DNA of 64,000 nucleotides from Streptomyces sp. LHD-70 (GTDB lineage Bacteria; Actinomycetota; Actinomycetes; Streptomycetales; Streptomycetaceae): the NCBI RefSeq assembly GCF_031157275.1, contig NZ_JAVIFW010000014.1, positions 145,165 to 209,164 of the forward strand. The letters are read 5' to 3'. Every line of letters begins with the position of its first letter. Position 1 is the stretch's first letter. Shown here in pieces: positions 7,745-15,939 of this stretch. The translations under genes and the position numbers were made by a program. The notes beneath the pieces were generated by a model that worked only from the letters and a program-made list of their open reading frames with translations, was not told the DNA's origin and did no database searches.

Positions 7745-8728
7745 GGCTGAGGGGGCCTGCCGGCCGCGGGAGATCTCGTGTGTGGTGTTCTCGCGGTCGG
7801 TACGGAAGAGCAGCGCGACCCAGCTGCGGTACGGGGACCAGGCCGAGGCGATACGGTGCAGGGCCGCCGTGTCGGTCGCGTCCACGCCGTACGCCTCGCT
7901 CATCGAGGCGTGCAGCCGGCGTTCCTGGGACGCGAAGTGATCGGGGTGCCCGGCGCCGCGGATCAGGATCAGTTCGGCCGAGAATGGTCCGATCCCGGAG
8001 ATCTTGCACAGCCGCTGCAGCGCGTCGCCGGGGTCGAGGGAGCGCAGGACCGCGGGGTCCAGCTCGCCGTCGAGGGCCGCGCGGGAGACCGCGTGCAGGC
8101 GTTCGGACTTCACCGACGGCAGTCCCGGCACCTCCGGCAGTGCCAGCAGGGTCTGCGGGGACGGGAAGGCGGGTACCTCAAGTCCGCCCACGTCCACGGG
8201 CGTTCCGTACTTCCGCGCGATGCGGGTGCGGATCGAGGCCGCCTGCACGATACGGATGCGGTGGCCGATCACGGCCCAAGCAGCGGCCTCGTAGGGCGAG
8301 TTGAAGCACACTGGGCGCAGTCCCGGATACAGCCCCTGGAGCCGCCCGACGATCTCGTCCCGCTCTCCGACGGCCGGGAAGCTGCTGCCGTCCACATCCA
8401 GCGACAGGATGCGGGCGGCTTGTTTCCGTACCGCCTCCGGGTCGCCTTCGCCGTACGGCTCGACGAGCACCCTGCCGTCCGTCGCCTCGGGATCGGGGTG
8501 TACGAGGGCGCCGGCGGGCGTCCATTCGTCGTCCAGCGCGAACGCGAAGCGCAGGGATTCGAAGTCCTGGGGACCAGATCCGGTGACGGCGGTGGAGCAG
8601 GCGGGAGCGGCCTTCGGCGCTGCCCCGCCGTTGTTCTTGTAGTCCGCGGGCGCGAAGCCCTGCTGGAAGCGGATGGCGGCGGCCAGGGAGAAGGGGCCCT
8701 GGGGGCGGATCCGGAGCGGGGTGGCCAT
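7676..8728 (-). CDS. AlkA-like HhH-GPD DNA glycosylase
   Basis: This 350-residue protein is related to DNA-3-methyladenine glycosylase II. It has an N-terminal AlkA-like sheet domain (RIRPQGPFSLAAAIRFQQGF) and a helix-hairpin-helix (LCKISGIGPFSAELILIRGAGHPDHF). At the position where AlkA has its catalytic Asp it reads SQERRL, so Glu or Gln sits there. Such enzymes excise alkylated bases. It is the last gene of a P450-VOC-glycosylase operon inside a biosynthetic cluster, which suggests self-protection against a DNA-damaging product. ATG at 8728 follows AAGGAG. The C-terminal 30 residues (after ENTTHEISRG) look unstructured and overlap the SARP gene in antisense. Confidence 0.8.
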   Translation of the reverse strand: MATPLRIRPQGPFSLAAAIRFQQGFAPADYKNNGGAAPKAAPACSTAVTGSGPQDFESLRFAFALDDEWTPAGALVHPDPEATDGRVLVEPYGEGDPEAVRKQAARILSLDVDGSSFPAVGERDEIVGRLQGLYPGLRPVCFNSPYEAAAWAVIGHRIRIVQAASIRTRIARKYGTPVDVGGLEVPAFPSPQTLLALPEVPGLPSVKSERLHAVSRAALDGELDPAVLRSLDPGDALQRLCKISGIGPFSAELILIRGAGHPDHFASQERRLHASMSEAYGVDATDTAALHRIASAWSPYRSWVALLFRTDRENTTHEISRGRQAPSASAHQPDGQRTVRTAVPTQLRIG

Positions 8729-8807
8729 GGCGTACTCCTTGCTGCTTGCTTGTGGCGCGGCGGTCCCCCGTGGCCGGCACGGGGGACCGGCCACGGGGGG
8801 CGTGCGG

Positions 8808-9173
8808 TCAGCCCTTGTCGTGGATGGTGATCGTGTAGCCGTCCGGGTCGACGAAGGCGAAGGTGCGGCCGAAGGGGCCGTCGAACGGCTCGACGGCGAT
8901 CGGGCGCCCGGCCTTGGTGACCCGCGCGTACACGGCCTCGGAATCGTCGGCCAGCAGCCACAGGGCCACGCCCCAGCCGAGCTTGTCGGTGGCGTCCAGG
9001 TCGACGACCGGGGTGCGGACCGCGAAGGGGATGGGCCGGGTGGTGAAGACCACGGCCTCCGGTGGCGACGCCGGGGCGCGGGTCAAGCCGATCACATCGG
9101 TGTAGAAGGCGGCGGACTTCTCCAAGTCGCGCACCTGGATGGCGGCGAAGTCGATGCCCTTGACGTCGGTCAT
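8808..9173 (-). CDS. VOC (glyoxalase/bleomycin-resistance) fold protein
   Basis: This 121-residue single-domain vicinal-oxygen-chelate protein begins GIDFAAIQVRDLEKSAAFYTDVIGL and ends with the family signature RTFAFVDPDGYTITIHDKG. VOC proteins may be metalloenzymes (isomerase, dioxygenase, epoxide opening) or metal-free ligand binders that sequester an antibiotic. In type II polyketide clusters they occur both as tailoring and as resistance genes. It sits between the P450 and the DNA glycosylase in one minus-strand operon. The sequence does not show which role applies. A metal-binding His/Glu set is not complete: the first strand has Q rather than the usual H, which favours a binding or resistance role. 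Confidence 0.8.
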   Translation of the reverse strand: MTDVKGIDFAAIQVRDLEKSAAFYTDVIGLTRAPASPPEAVVFTTRPIPFAVRTPVVDLDATDKLGWGVALWLLADDSEAVYARVTKAGRPIAVEPFDGPFGRTFAFVDPDGYTITIHDKG

Positions 9174-9222
9174 GGTTTTTCTCCTGGTGGGTCGGGTGTA
9201 CGGGTTCCGTACGGTGTGGTGG

Positions 9223-10455
9223 TCAGCGAGTGGACAGCAGGACCGGCAGCTTCTCCAGGCCGTGCAGCGTCAAGTTCGTACGCCACGACGGCCGTTCGGT
9301 GGCCGATTCGATCCTCGGGAAGGCGCGCAGCAGCTCGCGGAAGGCGATTCGGCCCTCCAGGCGGGCCAGGCCCGCGCCGATGCAGTAGTGGATGCCGCCG
9401 CCGAAGGACATCGGGCGCACGCGGGTGCGGGTGAGGTCCAGGCGGTCGGGGTCGGGGTAACGGTCCGGGTCGCGGTTGGCGGCGCCCAGCAGCACGACGA
9501 TGGATTCGCCAGCCGGGACGGTGGTGCCGCTGATGTCCAGGTCCTCGAAGGCGGTGCGCATGGTGAGCTGCACCGAGCAGTCGTAGCGCAGCAGTTCCTC
9601 GACGGCGCCAGGCAGCAGGCTCTCGTCCGCGCGCAGCCGTTCCAGCTGGTCGGGGGCCCGGAGCAGGGCGAGCATGCCGTTGCCGATGAGGCTGGTGGTG
9701 GTCTCGAAGCCCGCGCCGAAGAGGAACTGGACCATGCTGTTCAGCTCGGACGGTGTCAGCCGGTCGCCGTCGATCTCGGCGGCCGCGAGCTGGGAGATCA
9801 GGTCCTCGCGCGGGTGGGCGCGCCGCTCGGCGATCAACACATCGAAGTACGCGTTGAGTTCGGTGGCCGCCTCGTCCGCCAGCGCGAGCTGCGCGGGTGA
9901 AGGCGAGGGCTCCACGCAGAGCACCACCTGCCGTATCAGCCGGTGGAACATCGGCCAGTCCGCGCGCGGTACGCCCAGCAGCGAACCGATGACCGCGACC
10001 GGCAGCGGGAAGGCGAAGGTCTCCAGGAGGTCCACCTCGCCGCCATCCTTCAGCGGTTCGAGGAGTTCGGCGACCCGCGCCTCGATGGCGGGCTCCCAGC
10101 CAGCCACCGCGCGGGGTGTGAAGACCTTGCTGACCAGGCTGCGGCGGCGGGTGTGCACCGGCGGGTTGGCCCAGATCAAGTGGTCGAGCATGCGGGTGAA
10201 GCAGGTGTGCCGCTCCCAGTCCGGGACGCCCTGGCTGTGGATGAAGGCCTGTACGTCCTTGCCGACGCCGGGGGCCTGCATGACGTGCTCGGCGTCCGCG
10301 TACCGGCTCAGCACCCAGTGGCCGGTGAAGCTGCGGTGTACGGGCGCGGTCCGGCGGAGTTCGCGGTACGTCTCGTAGGGTTCGCCGGCCACGGCGGGGT
10401 CGCGGAAGAGCGAGGCGATGAGCTGGTCGGCGTGGTGCACCGGTGGGGCGGTCAT
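9223..10455 (-). CDS. Cytochrome P450
   Basis: This 410-residue bacterial class I P450 shows the oxygen-activating I-helix motif FGAGFETTTS, the ExxR pair in EELLRYD and the haem loop FGGGIHYCIGAGLAR with the axial Cys at residue 358. It has no membrane anchor, so it is soluble. It should hydroxylate, epoxidise or couple the cluster product. Electron supply is probably the NADPH-ferredoxin reductase and 7Fe ferredoxin encoded at 13163-14594. It is the first gene of an operon with the VOC protein and DNA glycosylase. A TCAG-N5-CTGAG dyad lies 75-90 bp upstream of the start. Confidence 0.95.
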   Translation of the reverse strand: MTAPPVHHADQLIASLFRDPAVAGEPYETYRELRRTAPVHRSFTGHWVLSRYADAEHVMQAPGVGKDVQAFIHSQGVPDWERHTCFTRMLDHLIWANPPVHTRRRSLVSKVFTPRAVAGWEPAIEARVAELLEPLKDGGEVDLLETFAFPLPVAVIGSLLGVPRADWPMFHRLIRQVVLCVEPSPSPAQLALADEAATELNAYFDVLIAERRAHPREDLISQLAAAEIDGDRLTPSELNSMVQFLFGAGFETTTSLIGNGMLALLRAPDQLERLRADESLLPGAVEELLRYDCSVQLTMRTAFEDLDISGTTVPAGESIVVLLGAANRDPDRYPDPDRLDLTRTRVRPMSFGGGIHYCIGAGLARLEGRIAFRELLRAFPRIESATERPSWRTNLTLHGLEKLPVLLSTR

Positions 10456-10529
10456 CGGAAACCTCCGGTCGGAGCGACGGGGCGACGGGGCGACGGGGCG
10501 ATCAAGCAGCGCCTTCGATGGGGCGATTG

Positions 10530-10544
10530 ATCAGCCTCACTGAG
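10530..10544. promoter_or_regulatory. Candidate cluster operator (ATCAG-N5-CTGAG), P450 promoter
   Basis: ATCAG-CCTCA-CTGAG lies upstream of the P450 operon. It also contains the perfect small palindrome CCTCA-C-TGAGG and is followed by a second GATCAG. The same [AG]TCAG-N5-CTGA[TG] layout occurs at 13083-13097 and 17582-17596. A MarR-type repressor is a plausible ligand. Confidence 0.5.
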
Positions 10545-10590
10545 GATCAGTGTAAGGGATTATTTGTCACGCTGCCATATCAAACGGAAG

Positions 10591-10640
10591 GCGGGAGGGA
10601 ACGAGTCGTACGCGTGCAGGCACGAGCCGTTCCCTCCCGC
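10591..10640 (-). terminator. Stem-loop terminator after O-methyltransferase
   Basis: A 13-bp perfect inverted repeat (GCGGGAGGGAACG at 10591-10603 and its complement at 10628-10640), with an inner CGTG/CACG pair, lies 13 bp beyond the methyltransferase stop. It separates the methyltransferase operon from the P450 promoter. Confidence 0.75.
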
Positions 10641-10653
10641 CTCGCCACCGCCC

Positions 10654-11748
10654 TCAGGCGGTCTCCGGCACCACCGCCGTGATCAGCGTCTGCGGTCCGG
10701 CCGGGCAGCGCCGCGCCGCGACCTTCGTGAAGCCGGCCTCGCGCAGCCAGCCCTGGTACTCGTCCAGGGCATAGCCCGAGCCCTCGCTGGTCAGCAGCAT
10801 CTGGAGGCTGAAGAACCCGGCGACCGGGTTGTCCATTGGGCGCTCCACGTCCGGTACGAACTCGAAGACCGCGACCGTGCCGCCGGGCCGCAGTGCCGCG
10901 CGAGCGCGGCGCAGCAGGGACAGCGCCTCATTCTCCGAGTACCCGTGCAGCAGATTGCTGAGCAGCGCGAGGTCGTACGACGTGCCCCAGTCCAGCTCCC
11001 GCAGCTCGCCGCCGCGGAAGGTGACCTTTTCCGACAGGCCGGCCGCCTCGGTCTGCTCCGCGGCCAGCTTTGCCACGTCGGGCCGGTCCAGACCCACCGC
11101 GCGGGCATTCAGCAGCCGGGCCAGAGCCCGGGTGTAGCCGCCCGAGCCGCAGCCCGCGTCCAGCAGGGACGGTTCGGCGGGCAGGCCCGGCGCCGCCTCG
11201 CGCAGCGCCTGCGCGAGCCAGGGCGCGGCCGCCCCGCCGAGCTGGTCCAGATACGGCGTGACCTGCTCCCATACTCGGCTGCCGTCGTCGCCGAAGAGAT
11301 CGTCGAAGGGCCGGTCGCCGCGCACCGCTTCGGTGAGCCGCGGCCACAGCGGGAAGTTGATCACCCGGTGCATGTGCCGCAGATCGCCGAGGTAGTTCGG
11401 CGCGCCGCGCACCAGGAAGGCGGCCGAGTCGGCGGGCAGCCGGTACCCGCCGTCACGCTGCCGTACGAGCAGCCCGAGCGCGTTCAGAGCACCGGTGAGC
11501 AGGCCCATCGCGCGCTCATTCGTGCCGGTGCTCTCTGCGAGCGCCGGGACCGTCCGCGTCCCCGCGGCGATCAGCGAGAAGACGTCCAGTTCGAGGGCGG
11601 CGACCAGGGTGCCGGTACGGGCGATGCCCCAGGACAGGTCGAGGATGCGGGCCGGGTCCGGCGGCGCCGGGCGGTCCTCGCAGGAGCCGTAACCGGTCGG
11701 CGCGGTGTCGTCGGCCACGGTCGCGGTCGGTGTGAACAGGTCGGTCAT
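10654..11748 (-). CDS. SAM-dependent O-methyltransferase (acetylserotonin-OMT type)
   Basis: This 364-residue class I methyltransferase of the plant-like/TcmN-DnrK small-molecule family has an N-terminal winged-helix dimerisation domain (residues 30-115). A Rossmann domain follows with SAM motif I LLDAGCGSGGYT (residues 195-206), motif II GLDRPDV and post-motif LLSNLLHGYSE. Such enzymes methylate phenolic hydroxyls of aromatic polyketides. Its start lies 3 bp after the halogenase stop, so the two are translated from one message. A strong stem-loop follows the stop codon. The substrate is inferred to be the polyketide core. Confidence 0.92.
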   Translation of the reverse strand: MTDLFTPTATVADDTAPTGYGSCEDRPAPPDPARILDLSWGIARTGTLVAALELDVFSLIAAGTRTVPALAESTGTNERAMGLLTGALNALGLLVRQRDGGYRLPADSAAFLVRGAPNYLGDLRHMHRVINFPLWPRLTEAVRGDRPFDDLFGDDGSRVWEQVTPYLDQLGGAAAPWLAQALREAAPGLPAEPSLLDAGCGSGGYTRALARLLNARAVGLDRPDVAKLAAEQTEAAGLSEKVTFRGGELRELDWGTSYDLALLSNLLHGYSENEALSLLRRARAALRPGGTVAVFEFVPDVERPMDNPVAGFFSLQMLLTSEGSGYALDEYQGWLREAGFTKVAARRCPAGPQTLITAVVPETA

Positions 11749-11751
11749 CGT

Positions 11752-12966
11752 TCAGCTCTCCATGACCGGGCGCTGCCCGCCGAGCCCGGAGATGAGCTTG
11801 ATGAAGTCCTCGCGCTGCTCCAGCTCCCGTACGGGGTCGATGAGGTCCTGGGCCTTCTCCCAGTACTCGGTGCGCTTGCGGCGGGCGTCGTAGAAGAACC
11901 GGACAAAGGAGACGACGGTCTCGAAGAACTCGCGGTAGCTCTCCTCGTACGCCTTCTGGTGCGCCTCCTCGCGCTCCGGCTCGTCGAGAATCGCGTCGAT
12001 GGTCTTCGCGGCCTGCGACGCGCTCTTCATCGCGAGCATCACGCCGGTGGAGAACAGCGGGTCGACGAACGCGGCCGCGTCCCCGGCCATCAGATATCCC
12101 GGCCCGGAGAACTTCTCCGAGACGTAACTCCAGTCCTTTGTCGCCCGGTAGTCCGCGATCCGCACCGCGCCGGCCAGCTGCCGCTTGGCCTCTCGGCTGG
12201 TCTCCAGCTTGCTGTGGAAGTACTCGGGCAGCGTCATCCCGGACCGCCCGAAGGCGTCGTTCGGCCCGACGAACCCGACGCTCCGCGTCCCGTCGCTGAA
12301 CGGAATCACCCAGACCCAGCCATCGGGGTGATACTCCGTCAGGATGTTGCCGCGATCGCTCCCCTCGAAGAACTCACCACCCTGGAAGTACGTCCACACG
12401 GCGATATTCCGCAGGTCCTCGTGCCAGTGCAGCTGGTCCATCCGGCGGGCAAGGAGCTTGGCCTGGCCCGAGGTGTCCAGCACGTACTGCGCGCGGACCT
12501 CGGTGGGCTCGCCCTGCTCGCCGAGGGTGTAACGCACGCCGGTGCAGCGTCCGTTGTCACCGGGCTCGAAGAGCGCCTCCGCGACAGTCGCCTCCTCGAT
12601 GACGGTGGCGCCCAGCTCCCGGGCGTGCTGCAGCAGCACATTGTCGAACTCGGCGCGCTTGACCTCATACGCGTACTTCCACGGGCCGCCGTCGCCGAAG
12701 TAGACGGTCCACAGCTCGCGTTCGGCGCCCCACAGGAGGGTGATGCCGTACTTGCGCTGGAAGGCATCCGACTCGATCTTCTCCCTGGCGCCGAGCTCCT
12801 CCAGTACCGGGACCACGCCCGGCACCAGGGACTCGCCGACGTGGTAGCGCGGGAACTTCTCCTTCTCCAGCAGCAAGACGTTGCGGCCCGCCTTCGCGAG
12901 CAGGCCGGCGGCGGTCGAGCCGGCCGGCCCGCCGCCTATCACGATGACGTCGTACTCGGTGGTCAT
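11752..12966 (-). CDS. FADH2-dependent halogenase
   Basis: This 404-residue flavoprotein starts with the FAD motif VIVIGGGPAGSTAAGLLAKAG, then FPRYHVGESLVPG. The halogenase signature GWVWVIP is at residues 216-222, and GDAAAFVDPLFSTGV marks the second FAD-binding motif. Overall it resembles phenol/aromatic-polyketide halogenases more than tryptophan halogenases. It should chlorinate an electron-rich ring using FADH2, O2 and halide. No dedicated flavin reductase was seen in the island, so FADH2 probably comes from a host enzyme. The ATG at 12966 follows AAGGAG; a TTG 15 bases upstream is a weaker alternative. It is co-transcribed with the O-methyltransferase. Confidence 0.92.
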   Translation of the reverse strand: MTTEYDVIVIGGGPAGSTAAGLLAKAGRNVLLLEKEKFPRYHVGESLVPGVVPVLEELGAREKIESDAFQRKYGITLLWGAERELWTVYFGDGGPWKYAYEVKRAEFDNVLLQHARELGATVIEEATVAEALFEPGDNGRCTGVRYTLGEQGEPTEVRAQYVLDTSGQAKLLARRMDQLHWHEDLRNIAVWTYFQGGEFFEGSDRGNILTEYHPDGWVWVIPFSDGTRSVGFVGPNDAFGRSGMTLPEYFHSKLETSREAKRQLAGAVRIADYRATKDWSYVSEKFSGPGYLMAGDAAAFVDPLFSTGVMLAMKSASQAAKTIDAILDEPEREEAHQKAYEESYREFFETVVSFVRFFYDARRKRTEYWEKAQDLIDPVRELEQREDFIKLISGLGGQRPVMES

Positions 12967-13076
12967 GAAGATCTCCTTCAAGCGTCAGGGACGGGCCGCG
13001 GACGGCTGCTGGTGATGTCTCAAGGATCGAAGTTGATCTCGGCCTCCCTCAATCGGATGTTTTCACCATGCGCCAA

Positions 13077-13103
13077 CTGATTGTCAGCATCCCTGATTGT
13101 CAG
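13077..13103. promoter_or_regulatory. Candidate operator between halogenase and FNR genes
   Basis: CTGATTGTCAG occurs twice, at 13077-13087 and 13093-13103, 16 bp apart. The overlap creates the dyad GTCAG-CATCC-CTGAT (13083-13097). This is nearly the site at 17582-17596, sharing TCAGCA then CCTGATTGT. It lies in the divergent promoter of the halogenase/OMT and FNR/ferredoxin/antiporter operons, so one regulator could control both. Confidence 0.6.
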
Positions 13104-13162
13104 TTACGGTGATGGAATCTCGCCGGGTCGCCCGGCGTTACCTACGAGAGAAGAGCCCGCCC

Positions 13163-14227
13163 ATGACCGCCGACACCGGCCCAGACACCAGAAGCCTGAA
13201 ACCCGTTTCGGTCGACATCGCCGTGGTAGGCGCGGGTCCCGCCGGCCTCTTCGCCGCGTACTACGCGGGCCTGCGCGGTCTGCGCGTCGCCCTGCTGGAC
13301 TCGCTGCCGCACCCCGGCGGCCAGGTCGCCGCCCTCTACCCCGAAAAGCGCATCCACGACATCGCCGGCCTCCCCGCCGTGCATGGCCGCGAACTGATCG
13401 ACAACCTGCTGCTGCAAGTCGCCCCCTTCGAACCGGAGTGGCTGCTCGGCCACACCGCCGTCTCCCTCAACCGCTCGGCGAACGGGGGTGGTTGGGTCAT
13501 CGGTACGGACCAGGGCGGCGACGTACGCTGCGGCGCGGTCGTGGTCACCGGGGGAGTCGGCAGCTTCACGCCCCGGCGACTGCCGGCCGGAGACTCGTAC
13601 GAAGGCCGCGGCGTCACGTACCACGTGGCGCGGCTGGCGGACCACCGCGGCCAGGACGTCGTCGTGGTCGGCGGCGGCGACAGCGCGGTGGACTGGGCCC
13701 TCGCCCTCGAACCGCTGGCCCGCTCGGTCACCCTCGTCCACCGCACCGACCGCTTCCGCGCCCAGGCGCACAGCGTCGACCTGCTGCGCCGATCGAGTGT
13801 CGAGGTGGTGACGGGCGCTCAGGTCACGGCCTGCCACGGCGTGGAGCGGCTGTCGGCGGTGGACGTCACGGTGACAGGCTCCGAGGGCAGCCCGGAACGC
13901 CGCGACTGCCAGGCCATGATCGCCGCGCTCGGCTTCACGGCCCGCCTCGGCCCGATCGGCCAATGGGGAATGGCCCTGGTCGGCAACAGGATCCTGGTCG
14001 GTACGGACATGCAGACCGACGTACCGGGTGTGTTCGCCGCCGGCGACATCGCCACGTACCCCGGCCGGGTCCCTCTGATCGCGGTCGGCTTCGGTGAGGC
14101 GGCGACGGCCGTCAACAACGCGGTGGCGCGCGTCCGGCCGGACCTGGGTGCGGTGCCGGGACATTCCTCCGACGCCGTCATGCCACCGGCGCCGCAGCCG
14201 GTCCCGGCCCTGGCCGCAGCCTCCTGA
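13163..14227 (+). CDS. Thioredoxin-reductase-like ferredoxin-NADP reductase
   Basis: This 354-residue flavoprotein has the two-dinucleotide-fold layout of TrxR-like FNRs. The FAD motif is IAVVGAGPAGLFAAYYAGLRG, the NADPH motif is VVVVGGGDSAVDWALAL and the C-terminal FAD motif is PGVFAAGDIATYPG. It lacks the CxxC redox disulfide of thioredoxin reductases, so electrons should go to an iron-sulfur protein. The next gene is a 7Fe ferredoxin, making a complete NADPH-to-P450 electron chain. I chose ATG at 13163, where homology begins; an in-frame GTG at 13097 would extend into the operator. No strong Shine-Dalgarno sequence is visible (GAGAGAAGAG). Confidence 0.9.
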   Translation: MTADTGPDTRSLKPVSVDIAVVGAGPAGLFAAYYAGLRGLRVALLDSLPHPGGQVAALYPEKRIHDIAGLPAVHGRELIDNLLLQVAPFEPEWLLGHTAVSLNRSANGGGWVIGTDQGGDVRCGAVVVTGGVGSFTPRRLPAGDSYEGRGVTYHVARLADHRGQDVVVVGGGDSAVDWALALEPLARSVTLVHRTDRFRAQAHSVDLLRRSSVEVVTGAQVTACHGVERLSAVDVTVTGSEGSPERRDCQAMIAALGFTARLGPIGQWGMALVGNRILVGTDMQTDVPGVFAAGDIATYPGRVPLIAVGFGEAATAVNNAVARVRPDLGAVPGHSSDAVMPPAPQPVPALAAAS

Positions 14228-14273
14228 CCCGATGCCCGAGATCACGTAATCACGTATCAAGGAGAGATCGACC

Positions 14274-14594
14274 ATGAGCTATGTCATCGGTGAACCGTGC
14301 ATCGACGTGATGGACCGCTCGTGCATGGAGGAATGCCCGGTCGACGCGATCTACCCGGGCGAGCGCATGATGTACATCAACCCCACCGAATGCATCGGCT
14401 GCGGATCGTGCGCGCTGACCTGCCCGACCCAGGCCATCAAGCCCGTACAGAAGCTGCCGGACAGGTGGAAGCCCTTCCGCGAGGCCGCCGCCGACCTCTT
14501 CGCGGGCCTGGGTGACACCCCCGGCGGCAGCAACATGGCCGAGCGGGTCCCGGACTCGCCGCTGGTGGATCAGCGCGTACGAGCGGGGAGCTGA
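14274..14594 (+). CDS. 7Fe ferredoxin (3Fe-4S/4Fe-4S)
   Basis: This is a 106-residue ferredoxin of the FdxA type. Cluster ligands are C9, C17 and C21-P (with the 9/17/21 spacing of a 3Fe-4S site) and C40-x2-C43-x2-C46-x3-C50-P (4Fe-4S and shared). It should carry single electrons from the adjacent reductase to the P450 at 9223-10455. Start ATG follows AAGGAGAG. The C-terminal 40 residues after the iron-sulfur fold form the usual actinobacterial extension. Its stop lies 1 bp before the antiporter GTG. Confidence 0.95.
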   Translation: MSYVIGEPCIDVMDRSCMEECPVDAIYPGERMMYINPTECIGCGSCALTCPTQAIKPVQKLPDRWKPFREAAADLFAGLGDTPGGSNMAERVPDSPLVDQRVRAGS

Positions 14595-14595
14595 G

Positions 14596-15939
14596 GTGAC
14601 CGCGATGTCTCTTCAGGAACTGGCCGCCGGGCCCTCCCCCGAAGCCACCGCGACGGGCGCGCTCGCCGCCCTGGCCGTCGTCATCGTCGTCGCAGCCGCA
14701 GCGGGGAAACTCGCCGGCAAGCTCCGCCAGCCCGTGGTCGTCGGCGAAATCGCCGCGGGGGTGCTCCTGGGCCCCAGCGCCCTTGGCCTCCTCCCCGGCA
14801 ATCCCACCGACTCCCTGTTCCCGCCCCCCGTCGTCAGCATCCTCGGCGGCATGGCCCAACTTGCCATCGCCTGCTACATGTTCGGCGTCGGGTACGAGAC
14901 CGACCTCGGCGAACTGCGCCGCCGCCCGCGGGGGGTGGCGGCCGTCGCCGGCGCGGCCACAGCCGTCCCGATGCTCGGCGGTATCGGCCTCGGCTTCCTG
15001 ATCACGGCACTACCGGGCGGGAGCGGCTACGGCCCACTCCTCCCCATCTTCACCGGCATCCTCCTCTCCATCACGGCCGTCCCCGTCCTGACCCGGGTCC
15101 TGGATGAACGCGGCCTGCGCTCGACACCCGCCGGCGTCGTCAGCCTCGGCGCCGCCGCGGCCTGCGACGGCATCGCCTGGCTCCTGTTGGCCGGAGCCAT
15201 CTCCCTGAGCGGCGGCAGCCACACCACCCACAGCCCACTGATGGTCTGCGCCCTGCTGGCCGCCTTCACCCTCGTCCTCTTCACGGTGGGCCGCAGGCTG
15301 CTCGGCTACGCCCTGGCGCGGGTGGATTCCCTCCCCAGCATGGCGGCACTGACCGGCATCCTCCTCGCCTCCGCCTGGTTCACCTCCTGGCTCGGCCTGC
15401 ACGCCGTCTTCGGCGCCCTGCTGTGCGGCATCGCCGCCCCCCGCCGCCCCGACGGCACCCCCCACCCGGTCGTACTCACCCGCCTCCGCGGCCTGGGCAC
15501 CCTCCTCCTCCCCGCCTTCTTCGTCGTCGCCGGCCTCGGCGTACACCTCAACGGCATCGACGCCGCAACCTGGCTGCTCCTGGCCTTGGTCTGCGCCACA
15601 GCGGTGGCAGTGAAGCTGTTCCCCTCCGCGGCCGGCGCGAGGCTGTCCGGCCTGGACCGCCACCAGTCCCTGACGGTCGGCGCCCTGATGAACACCCGAG
15701 GCCTGACGGAACTGATCGCCGTACAAGTCGCGTACACGGCCGGTGTGATCGACACCCGCCTGTACGCGGTCTTCGTCCTGATGGCGCTGCTGACGACGGC
15801 GGTGACGGGTCCGCTGCTGGACCTGATCGAGTCCCGCCGGGGCCGTACCCGCATCAAGGCGACCCCGGCGCCGACACCGGAACAGGGGTCGGCATCGGCG
15901 TCAAGGAACCCTCAACTGGTCCTCGACTCAGTTCCCTGA
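14596..15939 (+). CDS. CPA2-type cation/proton antiporter
   Basis: This 447-residue integral membrane protein has about 12 hydrophobic segments and is a Na+/H+ exchanger (Kef/CPA2) homologue. Conserved features include RQPVVVGEIAAGVLLGPSALG in segment 2, GILLSITAVPVLTRVLDERG, and MNTRGLTELIAVQVAYTAGVI. Similar antiporters accompany some aromatic polyketide clusters, where export or resistance has been proposed. GTG at 14596 is best placed relative to GGGGAG; ATG at 14605 is an in-frame alternative. It forms an operon with the FNR and ferredoxin. Confidence 0.88.
   Translation: MTAMSLQELAAGPSPEATATGALAALAVVIVVAAAAGKLAGKLRQPVVVGEIAAGVLLGPSALGLLPGNPTDSLFPPPVVSILGGMAQLAIACYMFGVGYETDLGELRRRPRGVAAVAGAATAVPMLGGIGLGFLITALPGGSGYGPLLPIFTGILLSITAVPVLTRVLDERGLRSTPAGVVSLGAAAACDGIAWLLLAGAISLSGGSHTTHSPLMVCALLAAFTLVLFTVGRRLLGYALARVDSLPSMAALTGILLASAWFTSWLGLHAVFGALLCGIAAPRRPDGTPHPVVLTRLRGLGTLLLPAFFVVAGLGVHLNGIDAATWLLLALVCATAVAVKLFPSAAGARLSGLDRHQSLTVGALMNTRGLTELIAVQVAYTAGVIDTRLYAVFVLMALLTTAVTGPLLDLIESRRGRTRIKATPAPTPEQGSASASRNPQLVLDSVP

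Noticed and set aside
10564..13080. 838-codon plus-strand open frame
   Set aside because: It is antisense to the O-methyltransferase and halogenase, both of which have full motif sets.
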